From the NCBI GenBank assembly GCA_012103035.1, contig JAAVLL010000001.1, positions 842,501 to 906,500 of the forward strand: a stretch of DNA of 64,000 bases, read 5' to 3'. Position numbers and translations under genes: made by a program. The notes beneath the pieces were generated by a model. The model was not told the DNA's origin. It was given only the letters and a program-made list of their open reading frames with translations, and did not search any database. Position 1 is the first letter of the stretch. Every line of letters begins with the position of its first letter. This stretch comes from Brucella oryzae (GTDB lineage Bacteria; Pseudomonadota; Alphaproteobacteria; Rhizobiales; Rhizobiaceae). This document shows, piece after piece, positions 20,922 to 32,448 of this stretch.

Positions 20922-21988
20922 TCAGAGGCCGAGGAACTTGAAGGGCTCGCTTTCCTTGAAACTGTCGTTGACGACGCCATTGAACGTGTTGGTCTGATTG
21001 GCACCTAGATCGAGTTTCTTGACCTTGCCGGTCTCCTGTGAAAAGTCGACTTCCTTCAAATCAACCCAGAAGACATTGGGCGTCAAAGCGGATTCGAAGA
21101 AATAGAGCTTGCGCTTCTGATCGGCGACCGTCCGCCAGCGTGTTGAGGAAATGTTCGGCTGGTCGGGCGTCGTCAGACCGTATGGGACCGAGGTGTTTCG
21201 AATGACACTGAAAACACTGGCAATCGACTCAACCGGGTCTTCGGCTTTCGGGATAGCATTTACGTAGAAGGAGGCGCGTGCGAAACGGTCTGCAGCGCGG
21301 TTGGTGCCCGGCAGCATGACAGTGCCGCCAATCTGGGTCCAGTAGGAGTTAAGCGCCAGCTGTTCGTCATAGGTCGGCGAGTTGGTCATCACCTGATATT
21401 GCTTGCCGTGATGGATCACCTGCTTGCCGTCGATATATTCGATGACCGCACTGTCGCCGCTGGAATCGGATATCGCCAGATGTAATGTTGCCAGCCTGTC
21501 TTCGCCGGGGACCTTGTCCGTGACAATTGTGAAAGGATCGGTACCCAGCTCTTGACCGCCTCATCGACCGTGGCGAAATTATCAAGCACATACTGTGCCC
21601 AGGCCGCGATGCTGAGGCCCGGTGTGGTGCCGTCATATTTGGGATATTCGGATTCGACCAGCCACAGGGCGCCAACGGAAAGTCCAGCTTCGTTCAGCCC
21701 GTCTGTCGTGGAAATATCATAACCGGAGGCGATGACGCTGCCATATTTGGATGTCCACTGGATTGAATTCTTGCCTGCCTCACCAGAACGTTTCATGCCG
21801 CGCGGGAATATCCAGAGATTGGTTGCAACGTCCACTTTCCAATCCATGGATCGCGCAGTCATAACCTGATTGTTGGTCCCATGATAAACAAAACGCGTGC
21901 AGGCTTCGGCAATTGGTGCGGCAAGCATGCTGCCTGCAACGAGCGCTGTGGTGCAGATGCTGGAAAAAGACCGCTTCAAAATCGGCAT
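20922..21988 (-). CDS. cgh: Choloylglycine hydrolase / penicillin V acylase family protein
   Basis: Ntn-hydrolase of the linear-amide family (bile salt hydrolase or penicillin V acylase). A signal peptide (TTALVAGSMLAAPIAEA) is cut so that Cys becomes residue 1 of the mature enzyme: CTRFVYHGTNNQVMTARSMDW contains the catalytic Cys, then Arg and Asp. Further marks are LNEAGLSVGALWLVESEYP and a C-terminal STRWRTVADQKRKLYFFESA. One base is missing near 21541. A Brucella abortus member is known to act on bile salts and to help infection, which is the closest established role. The start MPILKRSFSS is preferred to the atg 33 bases upstream because it gives a normal signal peptide. Confidence 0.85.
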
Positions 21989-22087
21989 GGATCGTCCCTC
22001 TGTGATGCCCGGTAGTCTCACGGGCAGGATGCCCTCGCAACGCGATATAAGGCAGTGATTGTAGGTGGAAAGGCAGGCGCGCGGGTT

Positions 22088-22646
22088 TTAACGCCCGCCC
22101 ATATATCCGCGCTGCTTCCATTGCTGGAGCGGCATGATGTCAGGCGGTCCGCCGCCCACCTCATACCAGGAATCGACGGCCCATTTCTGGCCCTTTTGTC
22201 TTCGATGACAGCAGTCCAGTGCGGATAACGACCGTCGAAAAGACACCGCGCGATGTGCGGCGTGCGACCGTGTGATGTTTCAGCCAGCCGCGCGATTGCA
22301 GATAGCGAAGGAAGCTATCGGTATTGGTCGATTCATCGATGCAATCCATCTGGCCCTTGATGCGGGCTTTGCCGAATTGCATTCTCGGCTTGTCCCGAAC
22401 GCCGATGGCCGCGGTACTGCGTTGTTCGAAGATTGCAACTGCCGTGCGCAATGCCTTCCGCTCGCCGTCCGCGCTGCGACTGCCATTGTGCAGAAGGTTT
22501 CGGATGCGCTGCTCGTCCTTCGCAGTCAGCGTAACCTTGGTCCGATAATGGCATTCATAACCGTGGCAGACGCTGAAGGTCTGCGCCGAAGCATGTCCGA
22601 CCGGCAACACCAAACCTATGAGGGCACTAGCGCCCAGCAGTTTCAT
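22088..22646 (-). CDS. Exported protein of unknown function with a possible Cys-His-Asp site
   Basis: About 185 residues after restoring two missing bases (a T run near 22239 and an A run near 22195). A signal peptide (LLGASALIGLVLPVGHASA) starts at the ATG 22646. The mature protein has FSVCHGYECHYRTKVTLT, then MDCIDESTNTDSFLRYLQ near residue 115, FFDGRYPHWTAVIED near 150 and KWAVDSWYEVGGGPPDI, ending QRGYMGGR. The order Cys, His, Asp in these conserved-looking blocks recalls papain- or transglutaminase-like hydrolases. That is inference; I do not recognise a named family. Confidence 0.6.
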
Positions 22647-22786
22647 CAAATCGCTGCTCCGCTTTCCAACTGTTCGTTTTGAACACCGCATCTTGTCCGA
22701 AGACCGTTTCACATTTTTCGGGGTTCTATCCGAAGATATTTCCCTGCAATTTCAGCAGGATAAAATAGATCGAATCTCCCGGTATC

Positions 22787-23551
22787 TTAGCCGTGCTTGT
22801 GGCTGGTGAAAAGGAGGGACGGTTCAAGGCGTTCCAGTCCCTGATAGGGATTGGCATGGATTGCAAGAATCCAGAGACAGAAAGAGGCAGTGAGCGAATA
22901 GATGACGAGCGCCTTCACGCCAGCCCGCACGCGGTCCGCATGGGTGGCGGCGATGGTTATGGCTGTCAGAAATGTCAGCGAGAGCACGAGATACCATTTG
23001 TAGTAGTCAATTGAGGTCGATCCGACGGCCAGGCGTGTATTGCGTGCGTCCTGCAATTCATCGAAGTCGTTGATAAGTTGGGAGATAACGGGCGAGGGTA
23101 CGTCGGTGCGCGCCAGATTAATGATCTCGCGCCTTATATTCTGCAGCGCAGTTTCAACTGAATCTGCCGGCTCGACATTGATCTTGTCGCGCCATTCATC
23201 GTCGATGACGGCAAGGCGATAGCCGGTAAGAGCGGCGGTAAGTGCAGGTGCGTTCAATATTTCAGCGTGGGAGGTTCCGATCAAACGGGAAATGGCCGAA
23301 CGCTCTTCACTGATGGCCTGATCAGCGCGGGAATTAACGCTCCATATATCCGCTGCGACAAAGCCGAGTGACAGGGCCCAGGCTGTTGCAATGGTGCTGA
23401 TAAACGCACCGATAGGAATCGAGAGAATGTCGCTGGCTGCATGCTTGGACAGCATGTCGAGCGCAAAACGTCCGACTGCGTAGAACACAAGCCCGAGTAT
23501 GGTGAAGGCCGCAAACGAAAGGTAAATCGGCAACTCGAAGATATAAGTCAT
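22787..23551 (-). CDS. DUF4239 (bestrophin-like) membrane protein
   Basis: 254 residues, intact. Four predicted membrane segments: LSFAAFTILGLVFYAVGRFA, IPIGAFISTIATAWALSLGF, YLVLSLTFLTAITIAATHA and LVIYSLTASFCLWILAIHA, with a charged central region between the second and third. This two-plus-two layout with the WSVNSRADQAISEERSAI stretch fits DUF4239. Its transport or signalling role is unknown. Confidence 0.7.
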   Translation of the reverse strand: MTYIFELPIYLSFAAFTILGLVFYAVGRFALDMLSKHAASDILSIPIGAFISTIATAWALSLGFVAADIWSVNSRADQAISEERSAISRLIGTSHAEILNAPALTAALTGYRLAVIDDEWRDKINVEPADSVETALQNIRREIINLARTDVPSPVISQLINDFDELQDARNTRLAVGSTSIDYYKWYLVLSLTFLTAITIAATHADRVRAGVKALVIYSLTASFCLWILAIHANPYQGLERLEPSLLFTSHKHG

Positions 23552-23607
23552 TCATCCCCAATTGATATCGCGCCTATTATTATCGGAAGTCGTTGAATTT
23601 TACTTAG

Positions 23608-23706
23608 ACGGTTCCAGTTAAAACGGAATCATTGGAACCGTTCTATCTATTTGTTTTCATGCATGTCTCCCGAAACCGGTTCTCACTTTCGGGAGACATG
23701 TTCCAG
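23608..23706. repeat. Family A palindromic repeat, modules 1 and 2
   Basis: Arms ACGGTTCC / GGAACCGT (module 1), linker tatctatttgttttcatg, then module 2 with ATGTCTCCCGAAA / TTTCGGGAGACAT. This is the cleanest two-module copy in the window. Confidence 0.75.
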
Positions 23707-23785
23707 AACTGATCAACGGGCAGGAATAACAAAACCCGCCGGTTTTGCCGACGGGTCAGATCAATGAAAATAATTATGTCGTGGA

Positions 23786-24689
23786 TTAGAAAGTAACGGA
23801 GAAACCGACGACTGGCCCATGCTGGGTCACGTCATATTTGAATTTCCCAACCACATCGTTGTCCTTATAATCCTGATAAAGTGCTCGATAGCCGACGCGG
23901 AATGTCGTGGGGACATCGAAAACAAGCGTGCGATAACCGAGATAGATCTGGCCGTTAGCGCTGAGCTTGGTTCCAGCGCCGAAACCGCCAATGTCGGCTT
24001 CTGCAAAAATGTTCCAGCGATCGTTGATGTCGTAGAAAACACGCGTACCCACGAATGGGTCAGTCCATTCCACCTTGCGTGACCCGCTGAAGCGACCGAC
24101 TTCAAGCCCGGCCTCCAGCTTTGTCCAGCGAACGCCGATCGTTGGCTCAATTGCGAAAATACGCTGGTTTCCGAAGAGCGTCGTTCCTTCGAGCTGCTTT
24201 TCATAAACGCGATAGTAAGCCCCACCCGAGAGGGTCGTGGTTTTGATATCGAGAGCAAGCTCGTTGTCCAGGAGGTTTTCATCCTGGCTGGTCTTGACGT
24301 ACTGCCCGTCGATAAAAGCCAACCGTTCCGTTACCGACATCGACATTGCCCATGAAGCTCATATCGAGATTGTCGAGAATCTCGCGGAAGGGGATGTTCA
24401 CATCGGTGCTCCGCCCCAACAGGCCGGCGCTACCGTTCAGTGATGCGCCCCAGACATAAGGGCTGAAGATTATGCGCCAGCGCTGCTGATCCTGAAATTC
24501 TGGTCGTGGTGCTATGGTATCTGCGGCGAGCGATGCCGCTGATGTGCCTGTTAAAATAGCCGATGCTAATATAATACTTCTGAAAAACTTTATCAGTAAA
24601 CTTCCGTTCTGGTTACGCGATATTTCGTCTTCCACCGAAAAAGCCCCTCGAGTATGTATCGGCAATCCTGATTGCATATCGGATTCCAT
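23786..24689 (-). CDS. Outer-membrane beta-barrel-like protein
   Basis: About 300 residues. The mature part alternates aromatic and polar residues as in small outer-membrane barrels: WRIIFSPYVWGASLNGSAG, GAYYRVYEKQLEG, RIFAIEPTIGVRWTKLEAG, DINDRWNIFAEADIGGFGAG, and it ends in Phe (VVGFSVTF), the usual sorting residue. One base is missing near 24321. The chosen start (MESDMQSGLP) has GGAGAA upstream, but it puts about 35 residues before the signal-like segment LLIKFFRSIILASAILTG, so a shorter start is possible. The specific function is unknown. Confidence 0.7.
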
Positions 24690-24974
24690 TCTTTCTCCAT
24701 ATATATGCAAATAATTTTGGAAATAAACTGAAAATTGATACTTGAGTTTATTGTAGCTGACTTTCGGTAGGTGCAGTCATTTAATCGATAGGAGCGATGC
24801 CTTTCTTCTTTTCAAGGTGAGGTGGAGAAGCCGAATCTGGCAAGTCGGAAAGTGAGAGCTAATCAAGAACAAGTAAGCCTTTCGGGCCTTGGAGTCTGGA
24901 GCGCCGATCTGATTGAACCCGGTCGGCGCGCCCGTCTTTCGAAAAGACGCTTTTGCTGCCCGACGGCTGTCTTA

Positions 24975-25274
24975 CTACGGGACGTCGTCGGAGGCAGTCA
25001 GACCACCTTCGTTCTCCAGATTAGCAATGCGTCGGGTTTCCGAACGATTGAATTTCAGGCGCACACCTGCACCGCCGCCATTTTCCGGAATGAATAAGGC
25101 TCCAGCTTTTTCCAATGTGTCGGCCAATGCCTTTATCTGTTCATCTGATGGCGCGCCGAGCTTGCGCTCGAACTGCTCGATGGTCGATGCGTCGATCCCC
25201 GATAGTTGGGCCAGGCGATCGCGGGAGAACTCCACAAGTGCTCTGGCTGCACGGCATTGAGGTCCGGTTATCAT
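24975..25274 (-). CDS. Small Xre-type helix-turn-helix regulator
   Basis: 99 residues, intact. The helix-turn-helix is CRAARALVEFSRDRLAQLSG followed by IDASTIEQFERKLGAPSDEQIKALADTLEKAG, the Xre arrangement. The C-terminal tail GGGAGVRLKFNR recurs in short Rhizobiales regulators of this type. It lies 43 bases downstream of an unknown 89-residue gene on the same strand and is probably cotranscribed. Targets are unknown. Confidence 0.75.
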   Translation of the reverse strand: MITGPQCRAARALVEFSRDRLAQLSGIDASTIEQFERKLGAPSDEQIKALADTLEKAGALFIPENGGGAGVRLKFNRSETRRIANLENEGGLTASDDVP

Positions 25275-25317
25275 TATCTATTTCTCCCTTGCAGTTACGT
25301 TCGAAAGACAAATGCAT

Positions 25318-25587
25318 CTAATGGTGGTCGGAGTTGCCGCCTTTCTTTCCTGCACCGTTGATAATCGTTTCGAGCAGCCAGGGCTTGTGGTCGATTATAT
25401 CGGAAAGCTCCTGCAGACCAATTTGTGAACCGGCTTCCTTCAGCAGTGCGTCCGCACCCGAGGTCGAGCCATTCCTGTTTTCCTGTGCCATGCGATGCGC
25501 CCGTCGGATCAGAAGTTCCGGCTGTGAAAAACTGCTCTCGGCAAGTCTTTTCTCTATTCGACGCTGTAGCTCTTCCGGCGCAATCAT
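25318..25587 (-). CDS. Small hypothetical protein paired with an Xre regulator
   Basis: 89 residues, intact. Mostly helical and charged: EELQRRIEKRLAESSFSQPE, RAHRMAQENRNG, then DIIDHKPWLLETIINGAGKK. No signal peptide or membrane segment. It precedes the Xre gene with a 43-base gap. I do not recognise the family; a toxin-antitoxin arrangement is possible but nothing in the sequence shows it. Confidence 0.55.
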   Translation of the reverse strand: MIAPEELQRRIEKRLAESSFSQPELLIRRAHRMAQENRNGSTSGADALLKEAGSQIGLQELSDIIDHKPWLLETIINGAGKKGGNSDHH

Positions 25588-26000
25588 CAGTTGAATTTCC
25601 TCGTTTCTAAAGTGGGCGTAGCCGATAAAGCTATGCGGCCCGCACTATGAATCTATGTTGAGATGAAGTTTTTGCTACGTGACAATTCGTACAAATCAGG
25701 CGTTTTCGGAAGAGTTTACTGCATGGATCAGTGCATGAGATTGCGGGTCTGCCCTACTTTAGTATCAGGTGTTAGTAACGAAATATTTCAGCACATCAAA
25801 TCCGCAAAGTAGCCAACTTATTGCCACGCTTTCTCTTGTTTGCATCTGGCAAGCTACTTACATAGCCGATACGCCTTGGCGGGAAGAGCAGTGGTCAGGT
25901 AGAGCGTATGAAGGGAAGCGGGTTTCGCTTCGCGGGGTATGCGCTGCGATGGCCGGTGCCTGTTTCCGTTTGATAAACAATAATAATTCGATGGTTTGCA
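25588..26000. other. Gene-free leader of the TerC/DUF475 gene with a two-part hairpin
   Basis: 413 bases without a supportable gene. At 25903-25945 AGCGTAT pairs with TATGCGCT outside GAAGCG-ggttt-CGCTTC. It lies in the leader 56 bases before the TerC start. Confidence 0.4.
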
Positions 26001-27066
26001 ATGGCCACTCTTCGTTATTTCATCTGGCCCATGGTTTTACCGTATTGGGTCTCGCAGGTGCCGTTTGGCTCGGTTACGAAATGACCGGCACTTTTGGGGA
26101 ATGGTCTCCGTCTTCATCATCTGCGCCGTTCTGAGCGTTCTGGAAATCTCGCTTTCCTTTGATAACGCTATCGTTAATGCGCGCATTTTGCGTGACATGA
26201 CTCCGGAATGGCAGCATCGCTTCCTGACCTGGGGCATTATCATTGCCGTTTTCGGCATGCGCATCATCTTCCCACTGGCCATCGTCGCGGTTGCGATGTG
26301 GACCGATCCGATATCGGCGCTGAAACTTGCGATCTGGCAGCCGGATGAATATGCCCGCGTGATATCGGATTCACACACAGGTATCGCCGCATTTGGCGGC
26401 ACATTCCTGCTGATGGTCGGCATGAAGTACTTCTTCGATGTCGAAAAGGATGTGCACTGGATCAAGGCCATCGAAAGCCGCATGTCGAAGTTCGCCTCTG
26501 TGCAGGGTGTCGAGATCGGCGTCGCAATCGCTCTGATCATCTTTTTCTCCTACCAGCTGGATGCAGAGCATTCGCATACATTCCTGATTGCCGCGCTGTT
26601 CGGTCTTCTGACTTTCCTTGCCGTCGAAGGGCTTGGCGAGATTCTGGATGCGACGCAGGAGCAGATGGACATGGTCCGTCGCGGTGGCCTGGGAGCCTTC
26701 ATCTATCTTGAGGTGCTTGATGCCAGCTTCTCGTTTGACGGCGTTATCGGTGCATTCGCACTGACGACGAATCTGTTCATCATCGCCATCGGCCTTGGCA
26801 TCGGCGCATTCTATGTGCGTTCGCTCACCATCATGCTTGTCGAGCGCAAGACGCTGGGCCAGTACCGCTATCTCGAACATGGCGCTTTCTATGCAATCCT
26901 GGTTCTGGCGGTCATTATGTATGTGCAGACGCTGGTGCATATTCCGGAAGTCATTACCGGCCTTATCGGTGCGGCTTTGATCGGTCTCTCGTTCATGTCT
27001 TCGTTGCGCTATAACCGGCTCAATCCGAACTGGCAGGAAGAAGCCGAAGAGGTCACAGGGCACTAA
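26001..27066 (+). CDS. TerC-superfamily membrane protein (DUF475)
   Basis: About 355 residues with some nine membrane segments. TerC-type acidic motifs are visible: SVLEISLSFDNAIVNARIL near residue 50, AVEGLGEILDATQEQMDM near 210 and YLEVLDASFSFDGVIGAFAL near 235, whose Asp/Glu in membranes are thought to handle metal ions; family members are linked to manganese export or tellurite resistance. Two bases are missing near 26040 and 26100 (ttttaa and ggggg runs), so the N-terminus MATLRYFIWPMV joins the body only after restoring them. Followed by a terminator. Confidence 0.85.
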
Positions 27067-27087
27067 TCTGATTTGTCTGACTGGATT

Positions 27088-27116
27088 AAAAGGGCAGCTT
27101 CGGCTGCCCTTTTGTT
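27088..27116 (+). terminator. Rho-independent terminator after the TerC/DUF475 gene
   Basis: aaaagggcagc / gctgccctttt with a four-base loop and T run. Confidence 0.85.
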
Positions 27117-27239
27117 GGTCTTGACCGAATCGCTCGAACTGAGGACCATCACGCGAGTGTGATTGATATCGCGTTCATGCAGCAGGCCGGTTCAAGGGAC
27201 ATGACCGGCGCTGCGGCCAATTCGGGGAAGGGGATTTCC

Positions 27240-27735
27240 ATGGTCGTGACACGGTTGAGTAAAACCGCCTTCGTGGCGGCGATTGCTTTTCGCAACGCTG
27301 GTTTCATTCGGTAACATCACCGACTACGACACCAATTTCGGGTTTGTGCAGCATGTTCTGATGATGGACACGATCTTTCCCGATGCCACGATCAAATATC
27401 GCGCCATCAATAATCCGATGCTGCATAATGCAGCCTATATTCTCATCATTGCGGCGGAAACGCTAACGGCGATCCTGTGCTGGATCGGGGCCTTTGCCAT
27501 GCTTGGCCGTCTGACTGACCGGGCGGTCAGTTTCAATCGCTCCAAGAAATGGGCCATCGCCGGTCTGTCGCTCGGCTTTCTGGTCTGGCAGGTTGGCTTC
27601 ATGTCGGTCGGCGGAGAATGGTTCGGCATGTGGATGTCGCAAACATGGAACGGGATCGAATCCGCGTTCCGCTTCTTCATCACCATCATTGCGGTGCTGA
27701 TCTTTGTCGCTATGCCGGACGGCGAGTTAGAGTAG
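27240..27735 (+). CDS. DUF2165 small integral membrane protein
   Basis: About 165 residues with four membrane segments. The family core FGNITDYDTNFGFVQHVLMM near residue 25 and WFGMWMSQTWNGIESAFRFF near 130 are visible. Two bases are missing near 27287, probably one gc unit of a gcgc (VAAIALFATLVSFGN expected). The function is unknown. It overlaps the end of the convergent pncA by nine bases. Confidence 0.85.
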
Positions 27736-28355
27736 ATGCGATGTTGAGGCAGGCTCGTCGATCAATTCGACGCCAGCCTGTTTCATTTTTGCAGCATGAT
27801 GTCCATCGAGCCGTTGAGGTTGATGCCACGGCATGCATCCAGACGGACCCGCACCTGAAAGCCTTCTGCAACGGCGTCGAGCGCCGAATAAGCGACGCAG
27901 AAGTCGGTGGCCAGCCCGACCAGTGTGAGCGAACCGATATCGCGTTCGCGCAAATATCCGCCAAGACCGGTCGGCGTTTTATGGTCGTTTTCGAAGAATG
28001 TCGAATAGCTGTCTATGCCGATGCGAAAGCCTTTGCGAATGACGAGTTGTGCCCGCGTCCATTGCAGGTCAGCGTGAAAATCCGCGCCATGACTGCCTTG
28101 CACGCAATGGTCGGGCCAAAGCGTCTGCAGGCCATAGGCCATTTCGATCGTATCGAAAGGCTTGGCGTGGGCATGAGTCGAGGCGAAGCTTGAATGATTG
28201 GCGGGGTGCCAGTCCTGCGTGAGGATGACGTGTTCGCTTTCATCGATCAGTCGGTTGACGGTGGAAATGATTTCGTGGCCGCGATCAACCGCCAGCGCAC
28301 CGCCGGGGCAAAAATCATTCTGGACGTCGACAACCACAAGTGCATGACCGATCAT
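27727..28355 (-). CDS. pncA: Nicotinamidase (pyrazinamidase)
   Basis: Converts nicotinamide to nicotinate in NAD salvage and also activates pyrazinamide. The catalytic triad is Asp in ALVVVDVQNDFCPGGALAV near residue 11, Lys in LVIRKGF near 107 and Cys in LVGLATDFCVAYSALDA near 150. The metal-binding histidines are in TQDWHPANHSSFAS. One A is missing near 27788 (tail MLQKMKQAGVELIDEP expected), and the true stop lies at 27727. Length about 208 residues, normal for PncA. Confidence 0.93.
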
Positions 28356-28492
28356 AGAATACTCGCTTTGCTTATTTCATAATCAACTATAGCCAGACAG
28401 GGTTCGCGAGACCAGCAATAAGCCGCGTTCTGGTATAACATCGACAAGAGTGCTACGGACGATTCTAATCAGGAACCAGACAGGAAACCATC

Positions 28493-28702
28493 ATGACAGA
28501 CGTAATCGTCCGCGACAGCAATGGCACTCAATTGAATGACGGCGATTCCGTCACGCTCATCAAGGATCTGAAGGTCAAGGGAACCTCCACGACATTGAAG
28601 CGGGGAACGCTGGTCAAGGGCATTCGCCTCACCGGAAATCCGGCTGAAGTCGATTGCAGCACCAAGCAAGTCAAGGGACTGGTGCTGCGGACCGAATTTT
28701 GA
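28493..28702 (+). CDS. PhnA/YjdM-type small protein (C-terminal domain only)
   Basis: 69 residues, intact. VRDSNGTQLNDGDSVTLIKD, LKVKGTSTTLKRGTLVKGIR and VDCSTKQVKGLVLRTEF match the C-terminal domain of the PhnA/YjdM family, whose longer members add an N-terminal zinc ribbon that is absent here. Despite the name, a role in phosphonate use is not established. A good upstream site (aggaaacc) supports the start. Confidence 0.85.
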   Translation: MTDVIVRDSNGTQLNDGDSVTLIKDLKVKGTSTTLKRGTLVKGIRLTGNPAEVDCSTKQVKGLVLRTEF

Positions 28703-28737
28703 AAAGCCTAAGAGCCTGTTCCAAAGTCGCCCTGTGT

Positions 28738-28830
28738 GGCTGCAAATGGCAATTTTCTGCGTTCCGGTGCTCGCGTACCCTTAAGTACGCTCCGCTCCGG
28801 TACTCGAAAATCACCATTTTCGCACACACA
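28738..28830. repeat. Family S hairpin repeat, copy 1
   Basis: Outer arms 28744-28757 and 28806-28819 pair at 12 of 14 positions. The inner loop has GCGTAC...GTACGC. A second copy at 38265-38358 shares the core cttccggtgctc / aagtacgctccgctccgg. Confidence 0.65.
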
Positions 28831-28856
28831 TGCCGCTTTTGATTCAGGCTCCGTTA

Positions 28857-29990
28857 TCAGGCATCAATTTCCACGCGACCACGTGGGCGGCTGCAGCAGG
28901 CGAGGATATAGCCTTCGGCAATTTCATCGTCGCGAATGCCGCCATTGTGGTTCATCTCGGTCTCGCCGCCAAGACATTTTACCTTGCAGGTACCGCAGAT
29001 TCCGAATTCGCAGGCGCTCGGAATCTTGAGACCGCCATTGCGTGCGGCAAGCAGGATCGTGTCATTTTCCGTGCATTCCACTTCCAGGCCGGAAAGGCTG
29101 AAGACGACGCTGGCAGCTGCCACGGTCGGGGTGACGGGCGCTGCCGGGGCGGTTGCGGACTCGGAGAGCGATGAAGGCACCGGGATCGACGAAATCTCGC
29201 TGGCCGGATTAAAGCTCTCCTGATGATAATTGGCCATGTTGAAACCGGCGTCTTCCAGCAGTCCGCGCACACCGTTCATGAACGGTTCCGGTCCACAGCA
29301 GAAAACCTTGCGATGCAGAAAATCGGGTGCCAGCAGTTCGCCGGGCGCGGTCGATACGCCCATGCAGTCCCGGCCAGACATGGCGTGCCGATGATTGCTC
29401 GACGATGAAGGCCAGATGCATTGCTTCCATGCGACCCGCGAGCAATTCCAGTTCGCGCCGGAAAATGATGTCGTCGGCGTGCGCGCGCAATTGATGAAGG
29501 CCAGATCGGTTGCCGGTGCACAGTCGAAAAGCCAGCGCGTCATGGAGACCATCGGCGTGATGCCGGAACCGGCAGAGACGAAGAGATATTTTTCGCCGGG
29601 ATGGTTGGCGAGCGAGAAATCGCCATTCGGTCCGTAGGCTTTGATCTTCATCGGCGGGCGCAGATTGTCGAGCATCCAGCGCGTGCCGACGCTGTCCTTC
29701 TGCGCCTTGACCGTGACGGAGACATGATAGGGACGGGAAGGGGTTGAGGAAAGCGTATAGGTCCGCAGCACCGGACCCAGGCCGTCCGTCCGTTCAATCG
29801 GCAATTCGAGAGTGACGAACTGGCCCGGCGTATAGCGGAACCAGTTGTCCTCGGTGGTCTTGAAGGAGAAGGTCATGACGTCTGGCGCTTCTTCGATGGC
29901 CGAGATGCATTCCAGCATCTGCAACCTGTCGTTCCACGGCAGCATCTCGTCCAGATATTTCAGAGGCTGCATGGCCTTCTCACTTTTCAA
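28857..29990 (-). CDS. gbcB: Glycine betaine demethylase, reductase subunit
   Basis: Passes electrons from NAD(P)H through FAD and a plant-type 2Fe-2S cluster to the GbcA oxygenase. In order: FAD domain with RTYTLSSTPSRPYHVSVTVK near residue 77, NAD-binding FVSAGSGITPMVSMTRWL near 137, VFCCGPEPFMNGV near 228, then the C-terminal ferredoxin with CEFGICGTCKVKCLGG and CCSRPRG. Two breaks, near 29478 (one base lost) and 29347 (two bases lost), cancel each other. The stretch between them (DDIIFRRELELLAGRMEAM) reads correctly only in another frame. It lies directly downstream of gbcA. Confidence 0.85.
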   Translation of the reverse strand: MKSEKAMQPLKYLDEMLPWNDRLQMLECISAIEEAPDVMTFSFKTTEDNWFRYTPGQFVTLELPIERTDGLGPVLRTYTLSSTPSRPYHVSVTVKAQKDSVGTRWMLDNLRPPMKIKAYGPNGDFSLANHPGEKYLFVSAGSGITPMVSMTRWLFDCAPATDLAFINCARTPTTSFSGANWNCSRVAWKQCIWPSSSSNHRHAMSGRDCMGVSTAPGELLAPDFLHRKVFCCGPEPFMNGVRGLLEDAGFNMANYHQESFNPASEISSIPVPSSLSESATAPAAPVTPTVAAASVVFSLSGLEVECTENDTILLAARNGGLKIPSACEFGICGTCKVKCLGGETEMNHNGGIRDDEIAEGYILACCSRPRGRVEIDA

Positions 29991-30004
29991 TTCGCATTAC
30001 GAGT

Positions 30005-31634
<1,630 letters not shown>

Positions 31635-32321
31635 ATGAAACGTTCTGAAATCAACGAAATCATCCGCGAAAGCGACGCATTCATCCGCTCTTTCGGCTAT
31701 ATCATGCCGCCATTCGCTTATTGGTCGCCCGAGGAACTGAAGACGCGAACCTCTTCGGATGCACACGCCATCCGCGATGCGCGCCTCGGTTGGGATATTA
31801 CGGACTACGGGCAGGGCAAGTTCGCTGATCTCGGCCTGTTCCTCTTCACCACGCGTAATGGCAATGCAGATGACCTCAAGCGCGGCGGCGGAATGCTCTA
31901 TGCCGAAAAGATCATGATTTCGCGTGAAAATCAGCTTTCGCCCATGCATCGCCATGTGGTGAAGGCGGAAGACATCATCAATCGTGGCGGCGGCACGTTG
32001 GTGCTGGAACTGTTCAACTCGCTGCCGGACGGCAGTGTGGATGAGAAAACCGACGTGACGGTCGCAACCGATGGGCGTCTCGTGACGCAGAAAGCGGGCG
32101 CGCATTTGAAGCTGCAGCCGGGCGAGAGCGTGACACTGTTGCCGGGCAACTGGCATGCGTTCTGGGGCGAGGGCGGCGATGTGCTGATTGGTGAGGTTTC
32201 GACGGTCAATGACGACCTGACCGATAATATTTTCCGCGAGCCGATTGGCCGTTTCTCGAATATTGAAGAAAATGAGAAGCCACTGCATCTCCTGGTGTCC
32301 GACTACGACAAATGGCTGTGA
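31635..32321 (+). CDS. D-lyxose ketol-isomerase family protein
   Basis: 228 residues, intact. A cupin-type sugar isomerase (PF07385 family) that would interconvert D-lyxose and D-xylulose. Metal-binding residues are in QLSPMHRHVVKAEDIINRGG near residue 105 (HxH and Glu) and LLPGNWHAFWGEGG near 170. N-terminus MKRSEINEIIRESDAFIRSF is typical; gaggatcggtggcc upstream carries the ribosome site. Confidence 0.85.
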   Translation: MKRSEINEIIRESDAFIRSFGYIMPPFAYWSPEELKTRTSSDAHAIRDARLGWDITDYGQGKFADLGLFLFTTRNGNADDLKRGGGMLYAEKIMISRENQLSPMHRHVVKAEDIINRGGGTLVLELFNSLPDGSVDEKTDVTVATDGRLVTQKAGAHLKLQPGESVTLLPGNWHAFWGEGGDVLIGEVSTVNDDLTDNIFREPIGRFSNIEENEKPLHLLVSDYDKWL

Positions 32322-32448
32322 GCCTACCGATATTTTGGTTCCGGCTGTCTGCAAATGGCGTTGTTTGATGCTTCCGGGTTGCATGTAACGTAACTGAACC
32401 TGGAAATCACTATAAGTTCTCGCGAAAGCAAACTGAAGGACTGAACAT

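Noticed and set aside
25588..26000. yybP-ykoY manganese riboswitch before the TerC/DUF475 gene
   Set aside because: The conserved loop sequences of that riboswitch are not present; only a simple hairpin is.
32335..32400. Third copy of hairpin family S
   Set aside because: Only the start (ctgcaaatggcgtt) and a short cttccgg resemble the family; the second arm is missing.
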